Origin: Chromera velia
Taxonomy: Eukaryota > Sar > Chromeraceae
Assembly (NCBI GenBank): GCA_018398765.1
Contig: JAHBMJ010003753.1
Coordinates: 6,266 to 61,265, forward strand
Direction of reading: 5' to 3'
Length of the DNA stretch: 55,000 nt
In this document: positions 37,601 to 46,753 of the stretch, in pieces
How the letters are laid out: every line of letters starts with the position of its first letter
How positions within the stretch are numbered: position 1 is the stretch's first letter
Notes under the pieces: model-generated
The model's input: the letters and a program-made list of their open reading frames with translations, nothing else
Told to the model about the DNA's origin: nothing
The model's database searches: none
Program-made: the position numbers and the translations under genes

Positions 37601-39647
37601 TAGATCTCCGTGTTTGTCTTTCGGTGATATGGATACCTGCATGTATGCATGTATGCAGGCAGGCAATTGAGGGGAAGTCAAGAAGATGTTGTTTGTCACT
37701 ACAAACAGACAGACAGACCGATAGAGACACACAGAAATATGCGGACAGATTGGTAAACAGAACTTGGGAGAACACCAACCAGGCTCTCAGGCCAAAAGAG
37801 AGACTGGGAGAAAAAGAGTCAGAGTAACAGGCGCACTCCCACCTCACAGTAAGTACTCACATTGGTTTGCCGTCTCCCACATCGACCGCCTGTACATACC
37901 AGACGAACACATTCGCTGCAGAGAGAGAGCAGAAAGTCATCGCAGGGGACAAGCAGCGATGCAACAATCAAACCTACAAACACGCCATGTGGACGAGAGA
38001 GAACGCAGCGTCACGGCATGCAACCCTGTAGTCCTCGTACCTCAAAATCGTGAGACAGACAGTGAGAGAGAAATTGGGAAAGAAAGACGACAAGCACATT
38101 AGTGTGTTGGGACAACAGAAAGTCCATGAGAGCTCATTGTGCCAATTTAGCGATGACGAATTCCTGAGTATCTGAACCCCTTTTTTCAAAATTGTTGTTA
38201 CAAATTATGGTGAGAACTCACATGAAGGGGTCAGGATCCCCACTGTTTGGTAAATGATGAATCTCTGCAGACAGACAGACAGACAGACCCGCAGAGCAGC
38301 AGAGAGATGGACAAACAGATATGCCGGCGCAAAGAAAAACAAGCACGCAGGGAAACAAGCAGGTAATTTCATTTTCTCTCTTACAAACACGCAGACACGT
38401 GTATGCAGTTTGAGCGGAACCGGCTGCCACAAACCCGCTGCAGCCCACAGCGAACCAACAAAGCGGCCAGTAGAAGAAAGGGAGTCAAGGAGCAAGAAAA
38501 AACATGTAACAAAGACACAGAACCGGACTATGTGCACTTACTCATCAGTCATGGACCATGCATAAGAGAAGATTCACGCAGTACACAAACGACCACAAAA
38601 GAAAGAATTCCCTCCCTCAGTCAAAATGGCCCCACCCCACACTCACCCAGGGGTCATAAGCCATGCCTGCAGCTGCCAGCTGGACGTCCCACTGTTGATA
38701 CAGATTGTAGGCATCAACCACGTCCCCGCCGCAGAACTTTTTCGTTCCCCCAAAGTACGTGCTGTCGCAAGCACGGTCGCAGATCACAGAGGACTGTGCA
38801 GTCATCTGCAGGAGGTAAGGAGAGATAAAGATGTACACAAACACAGTGATTGCGTCTTCTGTGCAACCCGCAGCCCTATTTACACGTGCAGACAGAGAAA
38901 ACAGAGTATAGGCAGAATCACAACCTCAGACGGGTAATTATGAAATGACGTGGGAAAGGAAGCGAAACGGGAAGCAAACAGGTAGACGGGCGTGAAGGCT
39001 CACACATACAGAATGAGAGCAGTAAACATGAGGTGAAGTGCTAAGCCTGCCAAAAACCAGAATCTTAAGACCTGCGAGCAAGACTGAAAGCAGCACTGCA
39101 TGGAGGTATGCTGTCTATTCGGAGTAGCCTTCCTTCGATTCAAATATGTGCAGCTGACCCCGGTCACCGAGCTCAGACAGTAGCAGTCCGGTGCACGGAA
39201 GGCCGCAATGGTATGGTTGAGTCCTTCACAGTGCGCACTGCAGTCCTCTGGTCCTCCTGTCTGTCCACTCGACAGGGTCGTGTTTGCCTGGTGATAGGTC
39301 GACACATCTCCTCTGTGACATCCCAAAGAAACCCAACGACTGAGGGCCCTTCTGGATGTGTCGACATTCGTTTCCTGCAAGCCTTTCGAGTACAGGTTCG
39401 ACTGCAGGCTGGTGTAGGTGGAGTTCCCTCCCTCAAGCCACGTCTGGATGGAAGTTATACTGATCGCTGCAGGGAAAACGAAACGAACACAAGCTTGCAT
39501 CTACTTGCATATGAACACACATGACGGATGAGATGCGTGAAGACAGGACTATGTAAGAGCCACTGACAGACCATTGTTTCGAAGCAGCATGCAACACCAG
39601 AGCAGTGCTGCCAAAAGAAGTGAAAGTCTTCCTTCGAGTCTCTTCAT
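19306..39647 (-). CDS. Giant polycystin-1-like receptor (WSC, REJ-like, GPS-like, TM helices)
   Basis: About 39 exons assembled by hand with matching phases throughout; spliced length 9,657 nt, about 3,218 residues. Exons from the 5' end: 39572-39647, 39168-39466, 38647-38805, 38222-38264, 37861-37915, 37356-37407 (tentative), 37162-37234, 36855-36919, 36199-36352, 35814-35907, 35505-35580, 35179-35241, 34855-34934, 34452-34602, 33520-33751, 33195-33303, 32884-32986, 32548-32622, 32067-32216, 31600-31693, 31372-31437, 30635-31017, 30150-30287, 29897-29937, 28718-29489, 27664-28404, 25507-27378, 25100-25270, 24755-24840, 24442-24519, 24081-24126, 23518-23838, 23043-23087, 22281-22649, 20972-22054, 20641-20762, 20570-20626, 19306-20368. 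The order signal peptide, WSC, REJ-like region, GPS-like motif, TM bundle and coiled coil matches the extracellular-to-membrane plan of PKD1/REJ-family receptors. No polycystin channel domain or PLAT domain is visible. A surface receptor or adhesion role is inference from the family. Confidence 0.75.
20570..23838 (-). other. Transmembrane bundle of the giant receptor
   Basis: TM1 is in exon 23518-23838 ([20 protein letters not shown]). TM2 forms only after joining exons 23043-23087 and 22281-22649 ([14 protein letters not shown] + [10 protein letters not shown]); RIQKVTCL is the counterpart of the R.qRlt.. start in PKD1 TM2. TM3 is [21 protein letters not shown] proline-rich loop of about 480 residues follows (20972-22649), then TM4 ([20 protein letters not shown], exon 20641-20762) and TM5 at the junction with 19306-20368 ([18 protein letters not shown]). 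An apparent exon near 22921-22955 was left out because its phase breaks the frame. Confidence 0.6.
24081..24519 (-). other. GPS-like motif lacking cysteines
   Basis: Two exons join as [18 protein letters not shown] ... [16 protein letters not shown]. This matches the G-protein-coupled-receptor proteolysis site (C.yWd....GgWs..GC ... C.C.HLT.Fav) in its tryptophan, GGW and terminal hydrophobic strand. The four canonical cysteines and the HL|T/S cleavage residues are absent ([10 protein letters not shown] in place of CxCxHLTxFAVL). It directly precedes the first TM exon, the correct position for a GPS. Non-cleaved GAIN/GPS variants are known, so function is not excluded. Confidence 0.55.
24716..24754. 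repeat. (TGAC)n microsatellite abutting a splice donor
   Basis: On the transcribed strand the intron begins GTCAGTCAGTCAGTCAG at the end of exon 24755-24840; the repeat unit is the donor consensus itself. Confidence 0.95.
25507..27378 (-). other. Large exon with a charged insert before the GPS-like motif
   Basis: A 1,872-nt exon (624 codons), phase 0 at both ends, is the largest of the gene. It starts with ordinary folded sequence ([18 protein letters not shown]). It then carries low-complexity sequence: Ser/Asp-rich plus a basic run ([20 protein letters not shown] at about 26500-26560) and Ser/Thr/Asn-rich stretches. It ends with a helical charged segment ([18 protein letters not shown]) and [11 protein letters not shown] long basic disordered insert is unusual just outside a membrane-proximal GPS region. 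Confidence 0.6.
28455..28508. repeat. (GAAT)n microsatellite
   Basis: Tandem GAATGAAT with one GGAAG interruption, in the intron upstream of exon 27664-28404. Confidence 0.95.
29735..29896. repeat. (CA)n and (CACT)n microsatellites; the latter abuts a donor
   Basis: (CA)n at 29739-29770, then (TCAC)/(TCGC)n at about 29818-29896. On the minus strand the second run reads GTGAGTGAGTGAG directly from the donor of exon 29897-29937. Confidence 0.95.
31258..31371. repeat. Compound (TGAC)n(TGGC)n(TGCC)n tract at a donor
   Basis: On the transcribed strand, GTCAGTCAGTCAG starts at the donor of exon 31372-31437 and grades into GGCA and CAGC units over about 110 bp. Confidence 0.95.
31782..31955. repeat. 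(CA)n, (GA)n and (GACAGA)n microsatellite cluster
   Basis: Tandem CACACA, GAGAGA and GACAGA units in the intron between exons 31600-31693 and 32067-32216. Long frames through it are artefacts. Confidence 0.95.
33337..33368. repeat. (GACA)n microsatellite
   Basis: Tandem GACAGACA in the intron just upstream, in transcript sense, of exon 33195-33303. Confidence 0.95.
33520..33751 (-). other. Exon with an EF-hand-like calcium loop
   Basis: The exon encodes beta-rich extracellular sequence ([19 protein letters not shown]) followed by [12 protein letters not shown]. That DxDxDxxxDxxD spacing is the calcium-binding loop of thrombospondin type-3 and dockerin-like repeats. It lies at about residues 480-557 of the receptor, between the WSC and REJ-like parts. 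Confidence 0.6.
33825..33890. repeat. (GACA)n microsatellite
   Basis: Tandem GACAGACA near the acceptor of exon 33520-33751; in transcript sense TGTCTGTC lies in the pyrimidine-tract position. Confidence 0.95.
34066..34446. repeat. Long (TGAC)n, (ACAGACAG)n array filling one intron
   Basis: About 380 bp of TGAC/TCAC units, then ACAGACAG and CAGACAGA units, with few interruptions, ending at the donor of exon 34452-34602. It occupies much of the intron between exons 33520-33751 and 34452-34602. Confidence 0.95.
34619..34664. repeat. (GA)n microsatellite
   Basis: GAGAGAGA; transcript sense (CT)n, just 5' of the acceptor of exon 34452-34602. Confidence 0.95.
36369..36418. repeat. (GA)n microsatellite
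   Basis: GAGAGA/GGGAGA units; transcript sense (CT)n in the pyrimidine tract before exon 36199-36352. Confidence 0.9.
38647..39466 (-). other. WSC domain (exons 2-3 of the giant receptor)
   Basis: Residues about 70-165 read [10 protein letters not shown] ... [20 protein letters not shown] then YCLSS, joined across the intron to ICDRACDST...[14 protein letters not shown]. The cysteine spacing, the CYC core and the closing CGG...YNLY match the WSC carbohydrate-binding domain found in fungal cell-wall sensors and in polycystin-1. Two donors, 39166-39167 (TCG|GTGACC) and slightly downstream (GGG|GTCAGC), are both in phase; the first gives the tighter WSC match. Confidence 0.75.
39572..39647 (-). 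other. Signal-peptide exon of the giant receptor
   Basis: ATG at 39645-39647 starts [20 protein letters not shown]: a positive n-region, a leucine-rich h-region, then a small/polar end. This is the exon that fixes the gene start. The GT donor at 39570-39571 leaves one base, which the next exon (acceptor CCCTGCAG) completes. Confidence 0.75.
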
Positions 39648-40615
39648 GTTTGTGATCTTTCAGAAATCTTCAGCGGTGGTGTTTAAAGTTGGAAGTGGCT
39701 CTCAGCCCAGGGCATCTGGTGCTAACGTCTGTTTGCCGCTGATCATGCGTTGAGTCATTCTGAAAATGGGTGATCGATCGTCAAGACCGAAGTGTCCTTG
39801 CCCTTCCATGAAGGCACCCCAACAAATCATTTGCACTACTTTGCAACCTTCTACTCCCTGTCACACTCTCCCTTTCAACCTGGCACAGCCGCACAGGCAC
39901 CCGTTGAAGGACAACCAACAAGAGTCAGTCGGTAAGCATGCGCTCGAGTATATATATATAGCGAGATCGAATGCACTCGCAACATGATGATTCGCTCCAG
40001 CGCGCGCATATTATAATAAACTTCTGTTTTTGTCAAAAAAGGGGTACGTGCGGAGGCGCCATGCACCGCAGGCCGGCTCGCGACGCGCCGCCGCGGACCC
40101 CGCGCGCCGCCCCATATAATAGCCCCAATATCGCGTGCTTCTTGAACCATCCGCGGAACTCACTCAGCAGTTTTCCTCCGTGCGAGCCGTCTCGAAAGGG
40201 AATATTATTTTTTTTAGATGAAAATTTTAACATGCACAATCATGCATGCATATATATAGTCTTTATTATTCAAATTTTTTGACATGTGCCCCCCAAGAAG
40301 GGTTTACGGGGCCGCCGCAGAAGTCTGCCGGGGCCCGTTTCGCTCGCAGGTCAACTCTTCTGTGTGTCTTCCTGTCCCCTTCTAGGGCCCACTCTTCTGA
40401 CGAAAATGGTTGACTTGTGATGCCCGCTACAAGTCTGTTGTATCAGATAAGAGATACGTACACAGAAGACAAGCATTCCTGTAAGCAATCTGTCTGTATT
40501 GATCAACGATCTTACCGTGGTTCTGGAAAAGCGCTCTCGTCTAGACCTTCAGAGAGACTGGAGGTGCTTGAATTCGCGCTGATCATTTTTTCTTCACGTC
40601 GTGTTGTCCAACAAC
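39648..40615. promoter_or_regulatory. Divergent intergenic region (probable shared promoter)
   Basis: 968 bp lie between the start codons of two divergent genes. Contents: TATATATATA at about 39950-39960; a CG-dense island at 40040-40118 (for example CGACGCGCCGCCGCGGACCC at 40081-40100) followed by CCCATATAATAGCC; and ATGCATGCATATATATAG at about 40241-40259. The island resembles that at 12838-12935, also between divergent genes. Promoter activity is inference. Confidence 0.45.
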
Positions 40616-43593
40616 ATGGAGGTTGTCGAGGACAACGGTAAGTCTGATATCCGTTTTTTCTGTTGTTCTTCCTCATTTGGCGCTTCTTTGCATCTTCTTC
40701 TCCCTCCCTCTGTGCAGGCGCAGTGGGAGAACTGCTGTCGGAAGTCATGATCCCCGTCCCCGAACCTGCACCCGATGTTGTTATGGGACAGGCACACGAA
40801 CAGGCACACGAACCACCAGTCGCCGAAGAAGGCGTCGTCCCCATGTCAGATGCTGTGGGTGTTGGTCCTCCAGCACCCGAGGAGCTTCATGCTGCTCAGG
40901 ATCATTCCATGCTCCCCTCGCCTGCTCTTGCTGTCGCGGCTGCTGCAGCAGCGGCTGCACTCAACGACAGTGCCAAGAAGCGGCGTCGCCGATCTGATCC
41001 TTCGGCAGTTGGGGAGGGGGCTGAAGGCGTCCCTCGCCGGCAAAGGAGCCGGGCGTCAAACGGACCCCTTGCTCCTTCCACTGACTGCGAACATGGGAAG
41101 TTGCGTTCCGAGTGCACAGAGTGTCTCAGCAAAGGGCTGTGCCCCCACGGCAACCTTTCTAAGTGCAAGGAGTGTGGGGGTCGTCTCAAGTGTGCACACG
41201 GAAAGAGAACCAACCGATGTACCCTGTGCGTTCGGTGTCCGCATGACCGTTTGAAGTACTACTGCAAGGATTGTGGGGGGGGTGGAATTTGTATTCACGA
41301 AATCGACAGACGCACTTGCCCTGAGTGCCCCGATTTTGAGGTTTCGATTGGGGGGAGAATGAGCATGGCTAGTGAGGGGGGGGGCAGCGGCATCAGTCGT
41401 GCTCCCTCCGTCATCCGTCTCTGCCCCCATGGCAACCCGCGCACAGACTGCGAGACCTGTGGGTCGCGTGGTACGTGTCCCCACGGCAACCGATCGAAAT
41501 GCAAAGAATGTGGGGGGAGAAGTAAGTGTGCCCACGGTCGGCGTCCAAACCGCTGTAAGGACTGTGGGGGGATTGAGGTGTGTGAGCACGCACGAGTGCG
41601 CCACTACTGCAGAGAATGTGGGGGGAAGGGCATCTGCGTTCATGGGCGGGAGAAGCGAAGGTGCAGAGATTGTGGGGGCTCCCAGTTGTGTCAGCACAGT
41701 AGGATGAGATACTCATGCGGAGACTGTCCGTGCACCCACGGTAAAATCCGCAGAGAATGCGAAGAGTGTGTTGCTTCTTTTGTAGAGCGCAATCCTTCCC
41801 AATTTGCGGGAGGGTCATTCGGCAGCATTCGCCCCTCCCACGTCCCCCGCCATCCCCCAGCACCCCCCATTCCAGGAGGAGTACCGGCACTGCCCCCCGT
41901 GCCAGCAGCGGCAGCCCCAGTCGCAGCGGCCGCGGCGGCGGCAGCAGCAGTAGCCGCCGCAGCAGCAGTCCCCCCAGGCGTTCTGATGCCTCAGCCCTCC
42001 ATGCTTCCCTTCGGAATTCCCGCCGCAGGAATGCCCATGGGGGCTTGGGCCCTTGCCCCTCCTCATGCAGCCGCCGAGGGTGTCCCCCCAGTCCCCCCTG
42101 TTGCTGTGCCTCAGAAGAGAGCGAGGGATTCAGGAACGGCGGGTGAAGAGGGGGCAGTCAAGGTTCGAAAGAAAAAGAATCCCGTGAAGTGCAAGCACGG
42201 AATCCCCCGTGCAGAGTGCGATGAGTGCCGTCTCCTCGGGACCTGCATGCACGGTCGCAGATCCAAGTGCGTGGACTGTGGGGGTCGCAGCCTGTGCTTG
42301 CACGGAAAGCGGCCAAACCGTTGCAAGGACTGTGGGGGGACGGATTATTGCGAGCACGAGAAGGTTCGTTACAAATGCAGAGACTGCGGTGGGGTCTCGG
42401 TCTGCCCTCACGGCCGACAGAAGTTCCACTGCAAAGACTGTGGGGGGAGGGGAATTTGTGAGCACGGAAGGCGAAAGTATGCTTGCAAGGAGTGTGGGGG
42501 CCCTGGTATTTGCGATCACGGAAAAGAGAGACGTCACTGCGGTGATTGCAGAGTCATGAGCATTTGCAAGCACGGCATGATGAGGGGGGATTGCACAGAC
42601 TGCCCCAGTCTCAAGAGGTGTGAGCACAACAGACGGGCAGAGACATGCAAGAAGTGTTGGGGTCTTGCACAGTGCGCTCACTACCTGCAGCGCCGCAGGT
42701 GCAAGGAGTGCACAGGTCGCAATGTGTGCGATCACGGCATGCAACGCCGGTTGTGCAAAGACTGTGGGTGGAAGAGGATCTGCGAGCACGGCCGTCGTCC
42801 CGAGAATTGTAAGGAGTGTGGGGGTGACAAAGCCTTCTCCGTCCCTGCCAATGTTTGTGAGCACGATAAGCAGCGCAGAGAGTGCGACATGTGCAGAAAC
42901 AAGAGAGGTGCCTGCAAGCACGGCAACCGCTCGAAGTGCAAAGAGTGTGGGGGGAGAAGTATCTGCCCTCACGGCCGCCGCCCGAATCGTTGCAAGGAGT
43001 GTGGGGGCATTGAAGTGTGTGAGCACGGTCGGGCCCGACACTATTGCAAGGATTGTGGGGGGAAGGGAATGTGCCCCCACGGTCGTGAAAAGCGTCGGTG
43101 CAAGGATTGCGGGGGGAGCCAGCTCTGCGAGCACAGCCGCCTGCGGTACATGTGCAGAGACTGCGGCGGGAAGAGCATTTGCGATCACGGGCGTCACCGT
43201 GCCAAGTGCAGGGAGTGTGGGGGCAGTCAGATCTGCAGTCATGGAAAGCGCAGGGGTAAGTGTGCAGAGTGCCCCGGACACCGCGAGCCCGACTTTTCCG
43301 ATTTCGGGTTGGAGGAGGAGATGGGAGAAGGAGGAGAGGCCAAGAAGGCCGACGGACTGGCAGAGGCTGCTCATCCGCCCGAGGCAGCAGAAGGGGGGGT
43401 TGCAGCGCCAGAAGCGGTGCAGGAGGAGGGAGAGAACAGAGCTGAGGGCGAGGGTGGGAGAGAAGGGGGGGGGGTCGGGGAGGTGGAAGCAGGCAGGGAA
43501 GGGGAGGGGGAGAGTCAGGCTGTGGAAGAGGGGGAGGGACAGGGGGAGGGCCCTGTCCCTGTTGTTGCTGCTGAAAGCAGTGGGTCTGCATGA
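40616..43593 (+). CDS. CxxH-CxxC repeat protein, 32 repeats, two exons
   Basis: Exon 1 is 40616-40637 (ATG, codes MEVVEDN) with donor G|GTAAGT; the intron ends TGTGCAG at 40717; exon 2 is 40718-43593. The spliced product is 965 residues. A Pro/Ala-rich start and a basic run (KKRRRRSD, about residue 95, possible NLS) precede 12 repeats (about 131-365), a Pro/poly-Ala linker (about 365-497), 20 more repeats (about 498-860) and an acidic Gly/Glu tail. Each repeat is C-x2-H-x5/6-C-x2-C, usually followed by GG (for example CEHGRARHYCKDCGG), with a period of about 18 residues. All 32 keep every Cys and His, so zinc binding is likely. Similar HG-type repeats occur in proteins of several algae and oomycetes; the molecular function is not known to me. 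The long frame on the opposite strand is a shadow of the repeats. Confidence 0.88.
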
Positions 43594-44730
43594 GGAGGCA
43601 AATAAGCGGGGGAAGAGAAAGGCGGCAGTTGAAGGCAGAGGGAAGCAGGTGTTGTCCTTCTCTTGCATGCGAGGAGGAGCGGGAGGAAACAATTTCATGT
43701 CTCCTTCATTCTCTTTGCCACAGCCCGTCTGGTCCCTTTTCCTGCATCGTTTCTCCCTTCCTTCCTTCCCTCTTCTGAAGAGTCCAAGCAGGACTTTCCC
43801 TTTGTGTCCGTTCCCTTTGCTCTGATGGAGATCTATTCGATGGTTTTTCTCTACTCTCTTCATCAGCACAGTTCCAGCCTGTGTACCCCCTTATGTAAAT
43901 AGATCCGGAAATCGTTGTAGTATGCCAGGAAGGAAGGATGCTGCTGAGTATTTTATCTGTCCGTCTTCTCACTTTCTCTTCTTTCTTCCCATCTTTCTTT
44001 CGTTCGCTCATTCTTCCGTTGGCTTCAGCAGTCAGGTCATCCGTCACTTGACTGGTCTCTTTCCCCTCTTCCATCCCTCCCTCCTCACTTGCACAGATAC
44101 AAGAGAGAACTGAGACTTGGTTTCTCTGTCTTCCTGCTTCTGTGTTTGAACGCTTCCTACCTTCCACGTTTATGGGCCTCTAGTTATCTGTCCACCCACC
44201 CATCCCTCCATCCTCGCTGGCAGGAAAGAAGGGGTGTCCAACTTTCTTCCTCTCTCTGTGTGTGAATGTATGTGTATGTGTGTCCTTCCTTTGTTTTCGT
44301 GCTTCTTTGTTGTATTTCTACCCGCTTCTTTTTGACCTGTATGCCGTCATATTACTCGCTCCTTCACTCTCCTTTCTTCTCTTCTTCTCTTCTCTCTTGT
44401 GTTGTCTCCTTTTCAATCGCTGATGCTTTCTTTGCTTCTTTTGTCCCACTCCTTTGCGTATCCTTTTACTTACTTATTCGTATTTTTGATTGAATGACAG
44501 ACTTCCTGTATTCTTGTGACGACATGAGGGTGATTGAGGAAGGGGAGAGGGGGGGGGATGGTGTTGAATTCGTTGAAGGGGAGGAGGACAGTAGGTGCTG
44601 AATTCGCTCATGATGATCATCGGTGAATTAAATCAGACGCGTCGGTTCCTTTGGCTCTAGCTGGCGCTTGATGCTGCCTGCCTTCTTCCCTGTCAGAAAG
44701 GATCGAGACTCGGGCCTGCTGTGCGGGTTG
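43594..44730. other. Pyrimidine-rich 3' flank, no gene seen
   Basis: T/C-rich sequence (TTCTTTC, TCTCTTC runs) with no exon signature on either strand. It probably contains the 3' UTR of the repeat-protein gene; no clear AATAAA signal was identified. Confidence 0.5.
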
Positions 44731-45000
44731 TCAGCTTGACCGTGTCGCTTCTCTTTCCCTGTCTCTTCTGTTTTCAATCGAGGGAGGCGCAGAATTCAAG
44801 GGGAACAGATCAGAAAAGATCTGTGAGTGGGTGGCAACGGGACGTTCGTTAGTGGAACCCGATGTGAATTGATGGGAGGGGGGACTGGGGAGAATGGCCT
44901 GCATGGGCCATGCAGCGACAGCCCGCCTGTATCCCGATCGTGTCATTTTTCTTCCTGCGTTCCCTAGTGCGTTCTCTTCCAGATCGATCGCCAAGGCCTT
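44731..45000 (-). CDS. Possible terminal exon of a TE-disrupted gene
   Basis: On the minus strand CCCTGCAG is followed by an open frame from 45000 to the stop at 44731, reading KALAIDLEENALGNAGRKMT then a Ser/Pro-rich end. The acceptor matches the style of genuine introns here. Upstream in transcript sense, from 45040, only repeat elements follow, so any 5' exons were displaced or lost. No domain. Confidence 0.3.
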   Translation of the reverse strand, partial: KALAIDLEENALGNAGRKMTRSGYRRAVAAWPMQAILPSPPSHQFTSGSTNERPVATHSQIFSDLFPLNSAPPSIENRRDREREATRSS

Positions 45001-45039
45001 CTGCAGGGAAGCACGGTCATGTGATCACTCGAAATTGCC

Positions 45040-45295
45040 TTTTTCGAAAAGCAGGGCTCGGAACCTATAGGTGTGGTCTTTAGTTAGTTTAGTTCTTTAG
45101 TTAGTTCACATTTTCCTGTCAAACTAAACTAATTGAATTATGAACTATAAACCCAGCTATAAACTATGTATACAGTTGTATCCTAGGTTGATTGATTGAG
45201 TAATGTGGTCTGTAGTTTTGTTAAGTTTAGCTAGAAGTTTAGTCTAAAGGTTAGTTTAGTTAAATTTAGTTAAATTTAATTTAGTTTGGTGTACA
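45040..45295. repeat. Word-type element (word TTAGTTTAG)
   Basis: Begins AGGGCTCGGAACCTATAGG. Then come many imperfect TTTAGTTAG / TTAGTTTAGTT copies, with the inverse word AAACTAAACTAA at about 45120. Confidence 0.65.
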
Positions 45296-45815
45296 TGTTA
45301 CGAGACATATTAAGGGGGGAGATGTATTTGAGATCGATCTGTTGAATCCTAGCACGTCCGCCTTATTTTTGTCCTTCCATCCATCTATACGCATTGTTGA
45401 ACACTATATATTGAACAAAAAAAAAATTGATCGCGTCGCGATGCTTCTGCATCTAGTGCGCAACCACATGCTTCTCTCATTGTCGTATCCACCAAAGATG
45501 GGGGAAAATATCTGCTTGAGAGTCACTGGCACTGTGGAGGGGAAAGCCCGTTCTAGAGCCCATTCTGCCAGAGGAATGGCTAGCTAGGCGTCAAACATAA
45601 AAAAAAGAAAAAAAAATTAGGTATCTTCACCTTTTGTTTTTTTTTTTTTTTAATGTCAAAAGTTTGGTTCACATTTTGTGTGAAAAAGTAAGTTTCAGAG
45701 TCGAAAGTGTTTCTTTTCCTTTTTGAAGCACTTGAAATAAAAAAATAAAAAAAAAGAAAAAAAAAATATGTCTTCCCAACTTTTTTTTTTTTCTATATGT
45801 GCGGCGCTTAGATGC

Positions 45816-46290
45816 AGGGTAGGGAAAAAGGTAGGTTATGAGATTAGGTTATAGGTCATTGGCCCTCCAGTTATGATAACTGGTCATAACCGGCGGTTAT
45901 CCAGGTTAACCGGTAACAGCTGATAAAAACGACATTATAGCTAGAAACAATTTTAAAGAAGTAAAAAATAACTGAAAAACTTTGTTATGACAACTGAAAA
46001 GGTATAAAAAACCATGTTTTTCTTAAAATATGGACTATAAGCACAATGAAACAAGTGGTTGTATGAATTAAAAATGTCTGTTTATTATGTTTTGGTCGTC
46101 TTTCATTCGTGTTCCGTATGTCACACATATACAAAAATCACGTTTTTACAGTAAAAAGTTTCAAATTTAATGAGGAAACGACCTTTAGACATAAACAGGT
46201 AATACAACCGATAGGTTAACCAAACCAAAATGTTTTTTGATAGCCAAGTAGGTTCGGTTCGGTTAATAACCTATTTTCCATCCCTGAATC
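45816..46290. repeat. Word-type foldback element, 475 bp (word AGGTTAT/ATAACC)
   Basis: The left end is GGGTAGGGAAAAAGGTAGG with GGTTAT words; the right end, read on the other strand, is AGGGATGGAAAATAGGTTAT. Between are paired words (CAGTTATGATAACTG, GGTCATAACCGGCGGTTATC) and an AT-rich spacer. The two ends form imperfect terminal inverted repeats. Confidence 0.7.
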
Positions 46291-46304
46291 GAGGGCTAGT
46301 GACC

Positions 46305-46365
46305 GATTTAATTTGAGCTTCAAGCTCAAATCTGACCAGATTTAAGGTAGATTTGAGGTTGAAGT
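46305..46365. repeat. Word-type hairpin (word GATTTGA)
   Basis: TTTGAGCTTCAAGCTCAAA is a 9-bp-arm hairpin, followed by AGATTTAAGG and AGATTTGAGG. The same word builds the element at 53020-53165. Confidence 0.6.
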
Positions 46366-46434
46366 CTAGAAGTCACTCTTCACAGCACTGCATGAAGACG
46401 ACATGACACGGTCGACACCACTAGCCAATCCTAG

Positions 46435-46740
46435 TGTTGTGTTCCGCCTTCCAGGGCCGACGCACAGGCTGCATTCCTGCCTCACCGCGCCTTGCCAGGC
46501 CTGGAGCTTTCCGGGGCCGCGCGATCGACTCGCTCGTCCGACCACAATTATTTTATCCCACCAATGCTCACCCTATAAGAGTTCGATCAATCAGAATGAC
46601 ACCATGCTTCTAGCTTTCATCCTTTCGTTCCATCTGACAGTCTTTGGACTCTGTGTATAGCCTATGCAGCTTCATATTCTTATGTCCCGCTAGCCACTTT
46701 TCTAGCTGTACCATTGTTAGCGTTCTCATTGGACATAACA
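46435..46740 (+). repeat. 5' LTR
   Basis: 306 bp, TGTTGTGTTCC ... GGACATAACA, with imperfect terminal inverted repeats. Aligns end to end with 52311-52616 without indels by eye. Left flank CCTAG. Confidence 0.9.
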
Positions 46741-46753
46741 TGGTAGCAGGGCC
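46741..46753 (+). other. Primer-binding site, initiator-Met tRNA type
   Basis: TGGTAGCAGGGCC starts at the base after the LTR. TGGTA-CAG is the complement of the 3' end (CCA included) of eukaryotic initiator-Met tRNA, the usual primer for many LTR elements. Confidence 0.8.

Noticed and set aside
40616-43593. EsV-1-7 repeat protein
   Set aside because: EsV-1-7 repeats use C-x4-C-x16-C-x2-H spacing; here the spacing is C-x2-H-x5/6-C-x2-C.
42130-43869. A 579-codon minus-strand frame opposite the CxxH-CxxC repeat gene
   Set aside because: It mirrors the repeat period, has biased Ala/Leu/Thr composition and lies exactly antisense to a strongly supported gene.
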